A stretch of 64,000 nucleotides of DNA from an uncultured Collinsella sp. (GTDB lineage: Bacteria > Actinomycetota > Coriobacteriia > Coriobacteriales > Coriobacteriaceae), in assembly GCA_900542155.1 (NCBI GenBank), contig UQMD01000008.1:23896-87895 (forward strand), written 5' to 3'. Positions 17,613-26,375 of this stretch are shown piece after piece. Position 1 is the first letter of the stretch. Every line of letters begins with the position of its first letter. The notes below the pieces were generated by a model, which searched no databases, was not told where the DNA came from, and worked only from the letters and a program-made list of their open reading frames with translations. Position numbers and translations under genes: made by a program.

Positions 17613-18901
17613 TGGCTCGGTTTCCCCTCGTTCCCACGGCGCCTGAGCCCGAACGTGCCGTTCTTGTCGGAGTTGAGTGGCGCGATAACGCCTGGCCGCT
17701 CGATCGTTCGCTTGACGAGCTTGAGCGCCTGGCCCATACGGCTGGCGCCCAGTGCCTGGCTCGTTTGTCACAGCGTCTGGTTAAGCCGTATCCAAAATCT
17801 TTTATCGGCTCCGGTAAGGTTGAGGAACTATGCGGGCTCGTGCATCGCATGGATGCTGATGTTGTTATCTTCGACGACGATTTAACGCCCTCGCAGCAGT
17901 CCTATCTGGAGAAAGCCGTGGGCGAACCGATTAAGATTATCGACCGTACGGCGTTGATTCTCGATATCTTTGGCCTGCACGCTCAGACCCGTGAGGGCCG
18001 CCTGCAGGTGCAGCTAGCCCAATTGCAGTATCTGTTGCCCCGCTTGCGCGGCATGTGGAGCCATCTTGCTAAAGAGCAGACACGCGGTGGCATTGGTTCG
18101 CGCTTTGGCCAGGGCGAAAGCCAGCTCGAGGTTGACCGACGTTTGATTCGCAACAAGATTGCCGCGCTTCGTCGCGAGCTTAAGCAGGTCGAACAGCGCC
18201 GCGTTGTCCAGTCAAAGAGCCGTATCGAGTCACCGGCGTTTCGCGTTGCCTTAGCCGGTTATACCAATGCCGGTAAGTCGACGTTGCTCAATCGCCTGAC
18301 CGGGTCTACGGTGCTTTCACAGGACAAATTGTTTGCCACGCTCGATCCGACGACGCGCTCGTATCGCTTGCCCGGTGGTCGTGGGATGACTATTACCGAT
18401 ACCGTTGGCTTTATTCAAAAGCTGCCGCATGGTCTCGTTGATGCCTTTAAGTCCACGCTGTCTGAGGTCCTTGGTGCCGACCTGATCCTTAAAGTTGTGG
18501 ATGCCTCTGACGAAGACTACGAGCGCCAGCTCGAGGCAGTCGATCGCGTTCTTGACGAGATTGGTGCCGGCGAGCGTTTGACGCTTACGGTGTTCAATAA
18601 AATCGACCTACTCGATAGCGTCGATCGATTGAGTTTCCATCGTCGCTATCCCGAGGCTGCGCTGTTCTCGGCCCAGACGGGCGAGGGGCTCGACGATCTC
18701 ATCGACCGTATTGCCCGTGAGGCAGCTGCCACCGATGTGTTGCTCTCCGCTGATATCCCGTATCGCGAGGGCGCCCTCATCACGCTGGTGCATGAGCAGG
18801 GAACCCTTCTGCATGAGGAATATCTCGAGGACGGCGTTCGCATTGTGGCGAAGTTGCCGGCCCGAATCTCGCCGCGTCTTGAGCGCTATCGTACGGAATA
18901 A
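17612..18901 (+). CDS. hflX: GTPase HflX
   Basis: This 429-aa ribosome-associated GTPase rescues or splits stalled ribosomes in other bacteria. The N-terminal HflX domain (GSGKVEELC, DDDLTPSQQ, TALILDIF) is followed by an Arg-rich helical bundle and the G domain with GYTNAGKST, DTVGFI and NKIDLL. It overlaps miaA by one base; pairing of hflX with miaA is classical. Its 3' end overlaps the convergent gene at 18886 by 16 bp. Confidence 0.95.
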   Translation: MARFPLVPTAPEPERAVLVGVEWRDNAWPLDRSLDELERLAHTAGAQCLARLSQRLVKPYPKSFIGSGKVEELCGLVHRMDADVVIFDDDLTPSQQSYLEKAVGEPIKIIDRTALILDIFGLHAQTREGRLQVQLAQLQYLLPRLRGMWSHLAKEQTRGGIGSRFGQGESQLEVDRRLIRNKIAALRRELKQVEQRRVVQSKSRIESPAFRVALAGYTNAGKSTLLNRLTGSTVLSQDKLFATLDPTTRSYRLPGGRGMTITDTVGFIQKLPHGLVDAFKSTLSEVLGADLILKVVDASDEDYERQLEAVDRVLDEIGAGERLTLTVFNKIDLLDSVDRLSFHRRYPEAALFSAQTGEGLDDLIDRIAREAAATDVLLSADIPYREGALITLVHEQGTLLHEEYLEDGVRIVAKLPARISPRLERYRTE

Positions 18902-19590
18902 ATGAGTTCTAGTACGCCTAGGATGACAGGCTGATGGAGCAGGTAGAACGGTAAGGCATGCCGACCGAGGACTGCGAGCGCCGGGAAGGGATTGGCGTAT
19001 GCCCATGCTGGCGCTTCGAGGCTTGACGCTTGTGCTGTCTGGGCAGCAAATAAACCGGTAAGGTACATAAAGACAAACGGAATGAGCGGATAGTAGTCTC
19101 CCGAAACAAAACCCGGGCCCGGGAATCCTAGCCATGCCAGGTGGGGGAGTGGGTAGACCGCCTTTGGAATGCCCCAGGTGAGGGCAAAAAGAACAAGGCA
19201 CACTACGATGCCCCACGAGCCCGGTAATTTTTGAAGTAGCGGACGGGTGAGTGCAACCACCGCGGTGCACGCCGCCATGCAATAAATGATGCCAAAGTTT
19301 ACCGAATCGTCGACTGATACCAGTGTAGTTGCCATCCATACGATCAAGGCTGCGGCTGCGTATTTGAGGGCGCGCTTACCGTTATTACGCGAGAGCGTGC
19401 ACATCCAACCGGCGATAAACAAAAATACCCAGCTGATACTAGCGCGCCAGATATCCTGGAAAACCGTTTCGGTAAACCATGGCATATCCCATCCATATAA
19501 GTATGCCAAATCGTAGCAGGTGTGAAAACCTGCCATGGACAGCATCGTAAACCCGCGGACGGTATCAAATATAGTGATGCGTTTTTGCAT
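18886..19590 (-). CDS. DUF1624 / heparan-alpha-glucosaminide acetyltransferase-like membrane protein
   Basis: This 234-aa protein has about seven membrane helices. The N terminus (ITIFDTVRGFTMLSMAGFH) and C terminus (LGRHALPFYLLHQPVILG) match the DUF1624/HGSNAT-like acyltransferase group, which moves acyl groups across membranes; the substrate is unknown. Its ATG overlaps the lexA stop by one base, so it may be co-expressed with lexA and hence be mildly damage-inducible. The 3' end overlaps hflX convergently. Confidence 0.75.
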   Translation of the reverse strand: MQKRITIFDTVRGFTMLSMAGFHTCYDLAYLYGWDMPWFTETVFQDIWRASISWVFLFIAGWMCTLSRNNGKRALKYAAAALIVWMATTLVSVDDSVNFGIIYCMAACTAVVALTRPLLQKLPGSWGIVVCLVLFALTWGIPKAVYPLPHLAWLGFPGPGFVSGDYYPLIPFVFMYLTGLFAAQTAQASSLEAPAWAYANPFPALAVLGRHALPFYLLHQPVILGVLELIYSVR

Positions 19591-20234
19591 TACGAGAACC
19601 GGCGCATTAAACCGACAACCTTACCCAAAATAACGGGGTTCGTCGCATAGATGGGCTCCATGGTGTCGTTCTCGGGCTGCAGGCGCACACGTCCCTGCTC
19701 CTTGTAGAATGTCTTGACGGTCGCCGAGCCATCGATCATGGCCACGACGATTTCGCCGTTCATGGCGCTTTTTTGCTCGCGAACGATAATGTAGTCACCG
19801 TTGTAGATGCCGACATTGATCATTGAGCTGCCGTGCACTTCGAGGATAAAGGAGCCCTGGTCTGTGGCGATTTCGGTCGGGATGGTAAAGGTGTCCTCGA
19901 TATTTTGCTCGGCCAGAATGGGAATCCCGGCCGCGACGCGACCGACAAGCGGCAGCGAGACCGTTCCGCGGGGCGCTGTGGGTTCATCGGATTTGGAAAT
20001 CGAGACAGAAGATCCGTCCTCATCAAAGAGCTCTAGGGCGCGAGGCTTGGTGGCATCGCGCTTGAGCAGCCCTCGAGCCTCCAGGGCAGAGAGGTGAGCG
20101 TGCACCGTGCTGGGGGAGGAGAGGCCTACGGCAGATGCCATCTCGCGCACACTGGGCGGATAGCCCTTCTCCTGCTGATATTCCTTGATGAAGTCGTAAA
20201 TCTGCTGCTGACGCTTGGTAATTTTGCGAGCCAT
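19590..20234 (-). CDS. lexA: SOS repressor LexA
   Basis: This 214-aa repressor has a winged helix (residues ~1-65, TKRQQQIYDFIKEY) and a S24 self-cleavage domain. The scissile Ala-Gly lies in GRVAAGIPI, the catalytic Ser in HGSSMIN and the Lys in ATVKTFY. The ATG at 20234 gives the standard MARKITKRQ start; GAGGAT precedes it. Its divergent intergenic region carries three GAAC-N4-GTTC-type boxes, so it is autoregulated and shares control with the LysM gene. Confidence 0.96.
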   Translation of the reverse strand: MARKITKRQQQIYDFIKEYQQEKGYPPSVREMASAVGLSSPSTVHAHLSALEARGLLKRDATKPRALELFDEDGSSVSISKSDEPTAPRGTVSLPLVGRVAAGIPILAEQNIEDTFTIPTEIATDQGSFILEVHGSSMINVGIYNGDYIIVREQKSAMNGEIVVAMIDGSATVKTFYKEQGRVRLQPENDTMEPIYATNPVILGKVVGLMRRFS

Positions 20235-20258
20235 CAGAGGATCCTCTCTGCCAATGTC

Positions 20259-20325
20259 AAACAAATGTTCGATTTTGCTTGACAGGAACAACTGTTCGAA
20301 GATAATAATAACCGAACATTCGTTC
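20259..20325. promoter_or_regulatory. Divergent SOS control region with three LexA boxes
   Basis: Boxes lie at 20259-20270 (AAAC-N4-GTTC, one mismatch), 20286-20297 (GAACAACTGTTC) and 20314-20325 (GAACATTCGTTC). A rightward promoter is visible: TTGACA at 20279-20284 and GATAAT at 20301-20306 (spacing 16). The second box sits between -35 and -10 and the third at about the start of transcription, so LexA would block the LysM gene directly. Confidence 0.8.
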
Positions 20326-20394
20326 TCGCGCTAGACGTTTTTTGTCCGCGCGGCTTGATAAAACTGTTCTCAGCAAAACACGCGAGAGGAGAAC

Positions 20395-20847
20395 ATGATG
20401 AACGCAACGGATATGGTCCAGGGAAACCTCGCCCTTAAGCTCGAGACGCCTACATCGCCGGTTTTCACGGTTGTCAAAGGCGGCCGATCTGGTTTCCAAA
20501 CATTGCCTGGTAAGCCCGTCCGCAGCCGGTGCGTCGCCACGACTTCGGCTCCTGTTGCCCTAAAGGCCTCGACGATTGTCGCTCTTGCCGTTGCGCTCAC
20601 GCTCTTCTTTGTACTTGCCACCTCGATCTTCAGCGCACGTCACGCCGCATATGCCGAGTCGGTATCCAACGTTACCTACGAGACCGTCCGTGTTCAGCCA
20701 GGCGATTCCTTGTGGTCGCTTGCCCAGGAGCATCCGATTGAGGGCCTTTCCACACAGGAAACCTCTGATATGATCCGCAACGTCAATCACCTGGAGCATG
20801 GCTCGCTCGATGCCGGTGCGCATCTTAAAGTTCCCGCACGTTCCTAA
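20395..20847 (+). CDS. LysM membrane protein, YneA/DivS-like SOS division suppressor
   Basis: This 150-aa protein has a cytoplasmic N terminus (~55 aa), one membrane helix (~60-80) and an extracytoplasmic LysM domain (YETVRVQPGDSLWSLAQEH...HLKVPA). Divergent from lexA behind LexA boxes and followed by nrdR, it occupies the position of YneA in Bacillus, DivS in Corynebacterium and the LysM protein Rv2719c in Mycobacterium. In those species the neighbour inhibits division or alters the wall during SOS. Sequence is poorly conserved in this group, so function is inferred from layout and the helix-LysM architecture. ATGs at 20395 and 20398 are both possible; AGAGGAGA precedes them. Confidence 0.72.
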   Translation: MMNATDMVQGNLALKLETPTSPVFTVVKGGRSGFQTLPGKPVRSRCVATTSAPVALKASTIVALAVALTLFFVLATSIFSARHAAYAESVSNVTYETVRVQPGDSLWSLAQEHPIEGLSTQETSDMIRNVNHLEHGSLDAGAHLKVPARS

Positions 20848-20898
20848 GATTTATGTACCGTCGCATGGTACCCTTGTAATCGTTTTAGAGGAGGTACC

Positions 20899-21342
20899 AT
20901 GCGCTGTCCCAAATGCGGCAAGGCACATACTCGCGTCGTTGATTCCCGCTTGCAGGAATCTAATAACACCATCAAGCGCCGTCGCGAATGCTGCTCATGC
21001 AATTATCGCTTTACGACATTTGAGCGTTGTGAAGACCCTATCGAGGTCATTAAGTCAGACGGAACCAAGCAACGGTTCGATCGCAATAAGCTGCTGGTCG
21101 GTTTGATGCGCGCCACGATCAAGCGAGATATCGACGCTAAAAAGCTCAACGAGATCATTGACGATATTGAGGTCGAGCTTCGCTCCCGTACGCTCACGGC
21201 CGTTACGTCTCATGAGTTGGGCGATATGGTTCTTAAGCGGTTGGCCAAGATCGATAAAGTTGCCTACATCCGCTTTGCCTCGGTCTATCGCGATTTCAAA
21301 GACGTCGATGAGTTTCTGCAAGAGCTCGACAAGCTAAGGTGA
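20899..21342 (+). CDS. nrdR: Ribonucleotide reductase repressor NrdR
   Basis: This 147-aa protein starts with a zinc ribbon (MRCPKCGK...CCSCNYRFTTFER) and continues with an ATP-cone (residues ~48-138) that senses dATP/ATP to repress nrd genes. The order lexA / LysM protein / nrdR is conserved in actinobacteria. GAGGAGGT precedes the ATG. It is followed after 4 bp by dut, so nucleotide-pool genes appear to sit in the SOS operon. Confidence 0.95.
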   Translation: MRCPKCGKAHTRVVDSRLQESNNTIKRRRECCSCNYRFTTFERCEDPIEVIKSDGTKQRFDRNKLLVGLMRATIKRDIDAKKLNEIIDDIEVELRSRTLTAVTSHELGDMVLKRLAKIDKVAYIRFASVYRDFKDVDEFLQELDKLR

Positions 21343-21346
21343 TTTC

Positions 21347-21790
21347 ATGTCCAACATTACCGTTAACATTAAACGTCTCGACCCAACTGTCGAGCTTCCC
21401 AAATACGCCCATCCTACGGATGCCGGTCTTGACCTGCGTTCCAACGAGGATTGCACTCTGAAGCCCTTTGAGCGTCGTCTGGTCTCCACGGGCCTAGCTA
21501 TCGCCCTACCTGACGGCTACGCCGGCTTCGTCCAGCCCCGCAGCGGCCTGGCCATCAAGCAAGGCCTGTCTATAGTCAACACGCCGGGCCTCATCGACGC
21601 TCACTACCGAGGAGAGCTCAAAGTCATCCTCATTAACCTAGACCCCACGAACAACATCCAAATCAACAAAGGCGACCGCATCGCCCAGCTTGTCATCCAA
21701 GAAGTCCCTACGGTCAACCTCGTAGAAGTAGAAGAACTAGACGAAACCGATCGAGGCAAAGGAGGCTTCGGCTCCAGCGGCATCGCTTAA
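21347..21790 (+). CDS. dut: Deoxyuridine 5'-triphosphate nucleotidohydrolase
   Basis: This 147-aa trimeric dUTPase removes dUTP and supplies dUMP. The five dUTPase motifs are visible: DAGLDLR, PRSGLA, VNTPGLIDAHYRGE, GDRIAQLVI and the C-terminal GKGGFGSSG. It lies 4 bp after nrdR. It is the last gene of the SOS-linked run and is followed by a repeat cluster. Confidence 0.95.
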   Translation: MSNITVNIKRLDPTVELPKYAHPTDAGLDLRSNEDCTLKPFERRLVSTGLAIALPDGYAGFVQPRSGLAIKQGLSIVNTPGLIDAHYRGELKVILINLDPTNNIQINKGDRIAQLVIQEVPTVNLVEVEELDETDRGKGGFGSSGIA

Positions 21791-21812
21791 TCATTTTCAA
21801 CATGTAGGGTCG

Positions 21813-21912
21813 GCCTCTCACCCGGGGCCCACACATATCATTCCATGCTCAAACATTCTCGCTTCGCTTCGCTCGCTGCGAAACTGCGCGTGGAACGATA
21901 TGTGTGAGAGGC
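21813..21912. repeat. Palindromic repeat, copy 1
   Basis: GCCTCTCA...ACACATATCATTCCA on the left is the inverse of TGGAACGATATGTGTGAGAGGC on the right, with CCCGGGGCCC inserted in the left arm. The centre contains CTCAAACATTCTCGC and GCTGCGAAACTGCGCG, which recur in inverse orientation in the copy at 22080-22183. Confidence 0.7.
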
Positions 21913-21956
21913 AGGCGGGCGGCTACTCGCTTGAAAAAAATAATTACATTCTAGTA

Positions 21957-21997
21957 AGCCAATGCGACAAAGGAACAATCCCTTTGTCGCATTGGCT
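21957..21997. repeat. Perfect 17-bp stem hairpin
   Basis: AGCCAATGCGACAAAGG (21957-21973) is the exact inverse of 21981-21997, with a 7-nt loop. It lies between the convergent dut and glycosyltransferase genes, so it may terminate both, although no U tract abuts it on the + strand. Confidence 0.6.
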
Positions 21998-22079
21998 GTC
22001 TGTATTTAGAATTTCCGGTTTCGTCTTTGCAGGTTCTAGTGGTGGGGAATCTGGGATTAGCCGCTAGCGCGTAAACGCA

Positions 22080-22183
22080 GCTCTCCCGTGGGAGGGCCCT
22101 ATATATCGTCCCGCGCGCAGTTTCGCAGCAACGCGAGAATGTTTGAGCACGGGATGATATATAGGGCCCTCCCACGGGAGAGC
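22080..22183. repeat. Palindromic repeat, copy 2, perfect 28-bp arms
   Basis: Bases 22080-22107 (GCTCTCCCGTGGGAG... ending ATATATC) are the exact inverse of 22156-22183. The 48-nt centre contains the inverse of the copy-1 core (CGCAGTTTCGCAGC ... GCGAGAATGTTTGAG). The outer arms differ in sequence from copy 1 while remaining self-complementary. Confidence 0.75.
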
Positions 22184-22195
22184 GGACAGTCCGTC

Positions 22196-23497
22196 CTACC
22201 TGATATGCGCGGGTTTTCCGCCCCAGTAGAAGCGGCAGAAGGCTCGTTTGCGCTTTTGGGGTTTGCCTACGAATTCCATGGTGGCGATGGCAATGTCCTC
22301 GGCTGCGCGGGGACGGCGCAGGACTTCGCCATTGATGAGCAATGCCTTGAGCGACTCCGGATGATCGTGGAGATGTCGCAACGTTACGATGAGCTCTCGT
22401 GCCGTGGTGACGTGCATGCTAGCGCCCAAGCCGGTAAGCATGGTGGTGTTGGCCTTTTCCTGGCCATAGGACTTGCCCAGCAGGATCATCGGCAGATGTG
22501 CGCATAGGCACTCGGTGACCGTGAGTCCGCCCGATTTGAGGATTGCCAGGTCGCAGCCGTGCATGAGGGCGGCCATATCGTCGACATAGTCCAACACCGT
22601 GACGTTTTCGAGCTTCATGGCATCGAAGAGCGTTTTCAGCCGGGTGGCATACTCCACGTCCTTGCCGGGCAAAAAGACAAAGTGCATGTCTTCGAAGCTG
22701 CGCAGGAAGGGGAGTGTATGGTCCATCGCCGCGCGAAAGCGGACGTAAGGCTGAGGCAAGCTGGCGCCGGCCATTACCAGCACGACGGTCTTGTCGGTTG
22801 GGAGGTTGAACTTGGCTAGCTCTTCCTCGCGATCGTAATTCGTGTCGAATCCAGCGCGAATAGGAATGCCGGTAATGTGAATCTTTGCCTCGGGCACCTT
22901 GCGCGGACGCAGCGTTTCGGCCATAAATTCGTTGGCAACACAGAATAGATCGGTGTCCTTGTGGGGCCACCAGCCCTCGACTTCGTAGTCGGTCGGTACG
23001 CAAATGACCGGATAATCGATACCCGTAATTACGCGGGCGCCCACGGCAACATTGGCTGCTGTGATGTGTGTTGCGACCACGGCTATGGGCCTGCGGCTGC
23101 GAATATATTCGTTGAAGGCGGGGAACATAATTCGCGACCATGCCGTGCCGCCGCCCCAGAGAAGATGTCCCGTAAGCGTATATCGCCAGGTCAGGTCGTA
23201 AATGGGGCGCGTGGCTCCCGTAAAAGAAGCCGCGGTTTTATTGCCGTCGAATTTAATACGTCCAAAATCAAGGATATCGAGCACTTCAATCTCAACATCC
23301 TGGGGGATGCCATTGGTGCCGCGGATGAGGTCGAATGCCTGCGCAATCGCATTTGCGGCGGCCTTGTGGCCCGAGCCGACCGAAGCGTGCACGATGGTCA
23401 CAAGAGGTTTTTGCTGAGCCAAGAGCGTGGTTTGCTCCGATTGGGGAGTGCTGTGCATGGGCAGGGGAGCGTCGTCGCTCGTCTGCGTCTGATCCAT
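22196..23497 (-). CDS. MGDG synthase/UgtP-type glycolipid glycosyltransferase
   Basis: This 433-aa GT28-like enzyme has the N-terminal monogalactosyldiacylglycerol synthase signature (IVHASVGSGHKAAANAIA) and a C-terminal GT-B half with LKSGGLTVTE, the nucleotide-sugar-binding loop. Relatives glycosylate diacylglycerol to make membrane glycolipids or lipoteichoic acid anchors. The ATG at 23497 follows GGGGAG by 6 bp; an upstream in-frame ATG at 23536 would add 13 residues. It is divergent from trxB. Confidence 0.82.
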   Translation of the reverse strand: MDQTQTSDDAPLPMHSTPQSEQTTLLAQQKPLVTIVHASVGSGHKAAANAIAQAFDLIRGTNGIPQDVEIEVLDILDFGRIKFDGNKTAASFTGATRPIYDLTWRYTLTGHLLWGGGTAWSRIMFPAFNEYIRSRRPIAVVATHITAANVAVGARVITGIDYPVICVPTDYEVEGWWPHKDTDLFCVANEFMAETLRPRKVPEAKIHITGIPIRAGFDTNYDREEELAKFNLPTDKTVVLVMAGASLPQPYVRFRAAMDHTLPFLRSFEDMHFVFLPGKDVEYATRLKTLFDAMKLENVTVLDYVDDMAALMHGCDLAILKSGGLTVTECLCAHLPMILLGKSYGQEKANTTMLTGLGASMHVTTARELIVTLRHLHDHPESLKALLINGEVLRRPRAAEDIAIATMEFVGKPQKRKRAFCRFYWGGKPAHIR

Positions 23498-23615
23498 CGA
23501 TAACTCCCCTTCGACGTTGTAACACGGATTTATCATTGTAGTGCATGAGTGTCACGTTCACGTAAATTTGGGTATGAGCGCAAAGAACGACAACGTTTCG
23601 ACGAGAGGACTTTTC

Positions 23616-24554
23616 ATGGCTACCGACCAGACGATCGATGTTGCGATTATCGGTGGCGGTCCCGCGGGTTATGCTGCCGCCATTTATGCGGCGCGCGCCA
23701 ACCTGACGACGACTGTCCTTGAGCAGGGCATGTCGGGCGGACAGATCGCCACATCCAACGAGATTGAGAATTATCCTGGCATTCCACTGCTGAGCGGTGC
23801 TGAACTTGGTGAGCGGTTCCAACAGCATGCTGAAGGCTTGGGGGCTCAGGTTGAATGGAGTATGGTGACAGGCGTCGATTACGATGCCGATGCGGCTCAC
23901 TTTATCATTCATCATGATATGGGCGACACAGCGGCCAAGAGCGTCATTGCGTGCATGGGCGCCACGCCGCGTCCTGCGGGTTTTGTTGGAGAGGATAAGT
24001 ATCGCGGTCGTGGCGTTTCGTATTGCGCAACATGTGACGGCATGTTCTTCCGCGGCAAGCGGGTCTTTGTTATCGGAGGCGGCAATTCGGCATGCGAGGA
24101 GGCGCTGTTCCTGTCCGACATTGCCAGCAGCGTGACCATCGTGCTGCGTCGCGATCAGTTCCGTGCACCCGAGGGCGTTGTGAATAAGGTGCTTGCTAAG
24201 GACAATATTTCAGTTAGGTACCAAACTAGTATTGTTGAGCTTTCTGGTGAAGCGATGCCCACGACAATTACGTTTAAGGATAATGCGAGCGGCAAGACGT
24301 ATGCCGAGACCTTTAAACCTGGCTCGTTTGGCATTTTTGTCTTTACGGGGACCCAGCCACATACCGAGATTATTGAGCATCTCGTCGATCTGGCTCCCGA
24401 CGGCGGCATTGTCACCGACGATTCGATGGCCACCCGTACGCCCGGCTTATTTGCAGCCGGTGATATCCGTTCCAAGCGTTTGCGTCAGGTTGTGACCGCT
24501 GTTTCGGACGGAGCCATAGCGGCAACTAGCGCATACACTTTCCTACGCGGATAA
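23616..24554 (+). CDS. trxB: Thioredoxin reductase
   Basis: This 312-aa FAD/NADPH flavoenzyme reduces thioredoxin. The FAD motif is IIGGGPAGYAAA, the redox centre CATCDG, the NADPH fold VIGGGNSACEEA, and the C-terminal FAD contact GLFAAGDIR. The ATG at 23616 has GAGAGGA upstream; the longer reading frame from 23541 would add an unrelated leader. A strong terminator follows. Confidence 0.95.
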   Translation: MATDQTIDVAIIGGGPAGYAAAIYAARANLTTTVLEQGMSGGQIATSNEIENYPGIPLLSGAELGERFQQHAEGLGAQVEWSMVTGVDYDADAAHFIIHHDMGDTAAKSVIACMGATPRPAGFVGEDKYRGRGVSYCATCDGMFFRGKRVFVIGGGNSACEEALFLSDIASSVTIVLRRDQFRAPEGVVNKVLAKDNISVRYQTSIVELSGEAMPTTITFKDNASGKTYAETFKPGSFGIFVFTGTQPHTEIIEHLVDLAPDGGIVTDDSMATRTPGLFAAGDIRSKRLRQVVTAVSDGAIAATSAYTFLRG

Positions 24555-24596
24555 GTACGATAATATATCTTATGTAAGGTTGATATCTTTAAATAT

Positions 24597-24637
24597 AGTG
24601 GTTGGACGGTGCATCAATGTACAGTCCAACCACTTTT
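24597..24637 (+). terminator. Intrinsic terminator of trxB
   Basis: AGTGGTTGGAC (24597-24607) pairs exactly with GTCCAACCACT (24624-24634), followed by TTTT. The 16-nt loop can itself form a small stem. Confidence 0.85.
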
Positions 24638-24708
24638 ACTTGGCGGTTATGTGGTATGCAAAACTAGATAACCTAGAATACAATATAGAAAATGAACGGA
24701 GGACCCCT

Positions 24709-25320
24709 ATGAACTACGTCAAACATGTTATCCCGATGTCTGATACATCGGTCAGCATTAAGCCCGAGGATATTCAGCCGACGGTGCTGCCGGATGCATT
24801 TATTCAGTCCGATACGGTGCGTAAACTCAACGCGTTGAGCCTGCCACGCTATGACCAGCTGCCCAACGTAACGCTCTATCGCGATCAGGTTATTGAATAT
24901 GTTGCACTGTGGATGGAGCCGCTTTCGATTTGCGTAGAGCAACCCGTTATCACGCCATCGATGATCAATAACTACGTGAAGGTCGGCCTCGTTCCTGCTC
25001 CGGTTAAAAAGCAGTATGGCCGTGAGCAGATTGCGCGTCTCATCGCCATTTGCATCTTTAAGCAGGTGCTGCCCATCGCTGCGGTTCAGGCGCTCTTTAA
25101 TATTCAGCGCTTGAGCTACGATGCTCCGACGGCCTTCGATTATGTAGTCGATCAACTTGAGGCATCGATTCGTGCGGCGTTTTCCGTCGAGCAGACTCCC
25201 GTGCCCGATACCGCACATCAGGTTACGCGCGAATCGCTGCTCGTACGCAGTGCGGTTTCGTCTTTCGTATCGAAGGCGTACTTGATGAGCTATCTCAAGT
25301 TCAATGGGTTTAATAGCTAA
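24709..25320 (+). CDS. DUF1836 domain protein
   Basis: This 203-aa protein resembles DUF1836 proteins of Gram-positive bacteria. Residues ~80-150 contain a winged-helix/MerR-like segment (PSMINNYVKVGLVPAPVKKQYGREQIARL), the hallmark of this family, suggesting DNA binding. The ATG at 24709 follows CGGAGGA by 5 bp; the reading frame runs further upstream without a ribosome site. It stands alone between two terminators. Its regulatory target is unknown. Confidence 0.75.
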   Translation: MNYVKHVIPMSDTSVSIKPEDIQPTVLPDAFIQSDTVRKLNALSLPRYDQLPNVTLYRDQVIEYVALWMEPLSICVEQPVITPSMINNYVKVGLVPAPVKKQYGREQIARLIAICIFKQVLPIAAVQALFNIQRLSYDAPTAFDYVVDQLEASIRAAFSVEQTPVPDTAHQVTRESLLVRSAVSSFVSKAYLMSYLKFNGFNS

Positions 25321-25332
25321 CCGAGGTATAAG

Positions 25333-25373
25333 ACGGGCGGGATAAAGAGCCGCTGGCCCCTTATCCCGCCCGT
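25333..25373. terminator. Bidirectional terminator between DUF1836 and degV genes
   Basis: ACGGGCGGGATAA (25333-25345) is the exact inverse of TTATCCCGCCCGT (25361-25373). The convergent genes on each side make a shared terminator likely. Confidence 0.8.
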
Positions 25374-25392
25374 ATGTTTGTCTAGTTGGACA

Positions 25393-26259
25393 TTATCGGC
25401 CCGAAGCCACGCCCATGCCGTAGCCGATGATGAGGCCGTGCATCTCGGCATAGTATGAATCTAGCCCGTTGCAGGGCATGATAATCGTCTTTGAGCCGGG
25501 CCAATGCTCGACTATGCGGTCAGCAAGCGCCTGGGCTCCAGCTTCGTTCTCAACGTGATCGATGATGACCTCGCCGCCGGTAAAGCCTTCGGCCTCCATA
25601 GTATCGACAATCTTGGTGAGCATCTTCTTTTCGCCACGCGTGTGCCCAACGAGTTCAATTTTGCCCGCTTCGCTCGCCGTGCCCAAAATGCGGATATTGA
25701 GCTTGTTGGCAATAACTCCGGCCGCCTTAGGGATACGTCCGGCCTTGGCGAGATTTTCGTAATTGCACAAGCTGAAGAGGATCTTGCTGTTCTGCTCCAA
25801 GCTATCGAAGTAGGCGCAGGCGTCCTCAAAGGAGGTATCCGGGTTGCTTGCAAGATAGCGGTCGAACAGCAGGAAGATCAGATCCATTTTGCCACCTGCG
25901 GCTCGTGAGTTGACCAAATGAATCTGGCGGTTGGGCTCCTCGGCAAGCACCATGTCACGTGCGGTGGCCGCGGCATTGTAGCTTCCCGATACGCCCTCCG
26001 AGATGGGCATGCAGATCGTCTTGTCGGCAAGCTTAAAAAGTTCAGCCCACTCCCCTACGCTTGGACAGGCGCTCGAAGAAGCGCTCGACTCCGCCTGCAC
26101 GGCGCAATTGAGCTCGTGAACATCGAGCGAGAGATCGTCGACAAATTCGCGCTCCCCCACTCGGATCTTAAGGGGTGCAAATGCAAAGGTGGTATGAGGT
26201 GCGGTTGGTTGCCAATCGCGAAGATTGCAGCTCGAATCAGAGATAAGTGCCCAGCTCAT
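25393..26259 (-). CDS. DegV family fatty-acid-binding protein
   Basis: This 288-aa protein has the DegV fold. ALISDSSCNL near the N terminus and a conserved PISEGVSGSYNAA segment (the lipid-binding loop, usually SGTY) are visible. DegV/FakB proteins present fatty acids to the FakA kinase for phospholipid synthesis; no fakA lies in this window. An imperfect long hairpin (26309-26356) lies upstream. Confidence 0.85.
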   Translation of the reverse strand: MSWALISDSSCNLRDWQPTAPHTTFAFAPLKIRVGEREFVDDLSLDVHELNCAVQAESSASSSACPSVGEWAELFKLADKTICMPISEGVSGSYNAAATARDMVLAEEPNRQIHLVNSRAAGGKMDLIFLLFDRYLASNPDTSFEDACAYFDSLEQNSKILFSLCNYENLAKAGRIPKAAGVIANKLNIRILGTASEAGKIELVGHTRGEKKMLTKIVDTMEAEGFTGGEVIIDHVENEAGAQALADRIVEHWPGSKTIIMPCNGLDSYYAEMHGLIIGYGMGVASGR

Positions 26260-26308
26260 TGAGGGTCCTTTCTAATTGTTCCCCAACAATTATAGCCATC
26301 TTTTTGAT

Positions 26309-26356
26309 TGATTGGATGGCTATCTAGTTTTGAATACTAGATAGCCATCCTAATCA
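26309..26356. repeat. 20-bp imperfect inverted repeat upstream of degV
   Basis: TGATTGGATGGCTATCTAGT (26309-26328) is the inverse of 26336-26356 apart from one extra base; the loop is 7 nt. It could be an operator for degV or part of the intergenic termination region. Confidence 0.55.
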
Positions 26357-26375
26357 TAAGGCAAACGGTAGGCTC

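Noticed and set aside
23292..23915. 207-codon minus-strand frame over the trxB start
   Set aside because: Antisense to trxB and out of frame with the glycosyltransferase; composition typical of a shadow.
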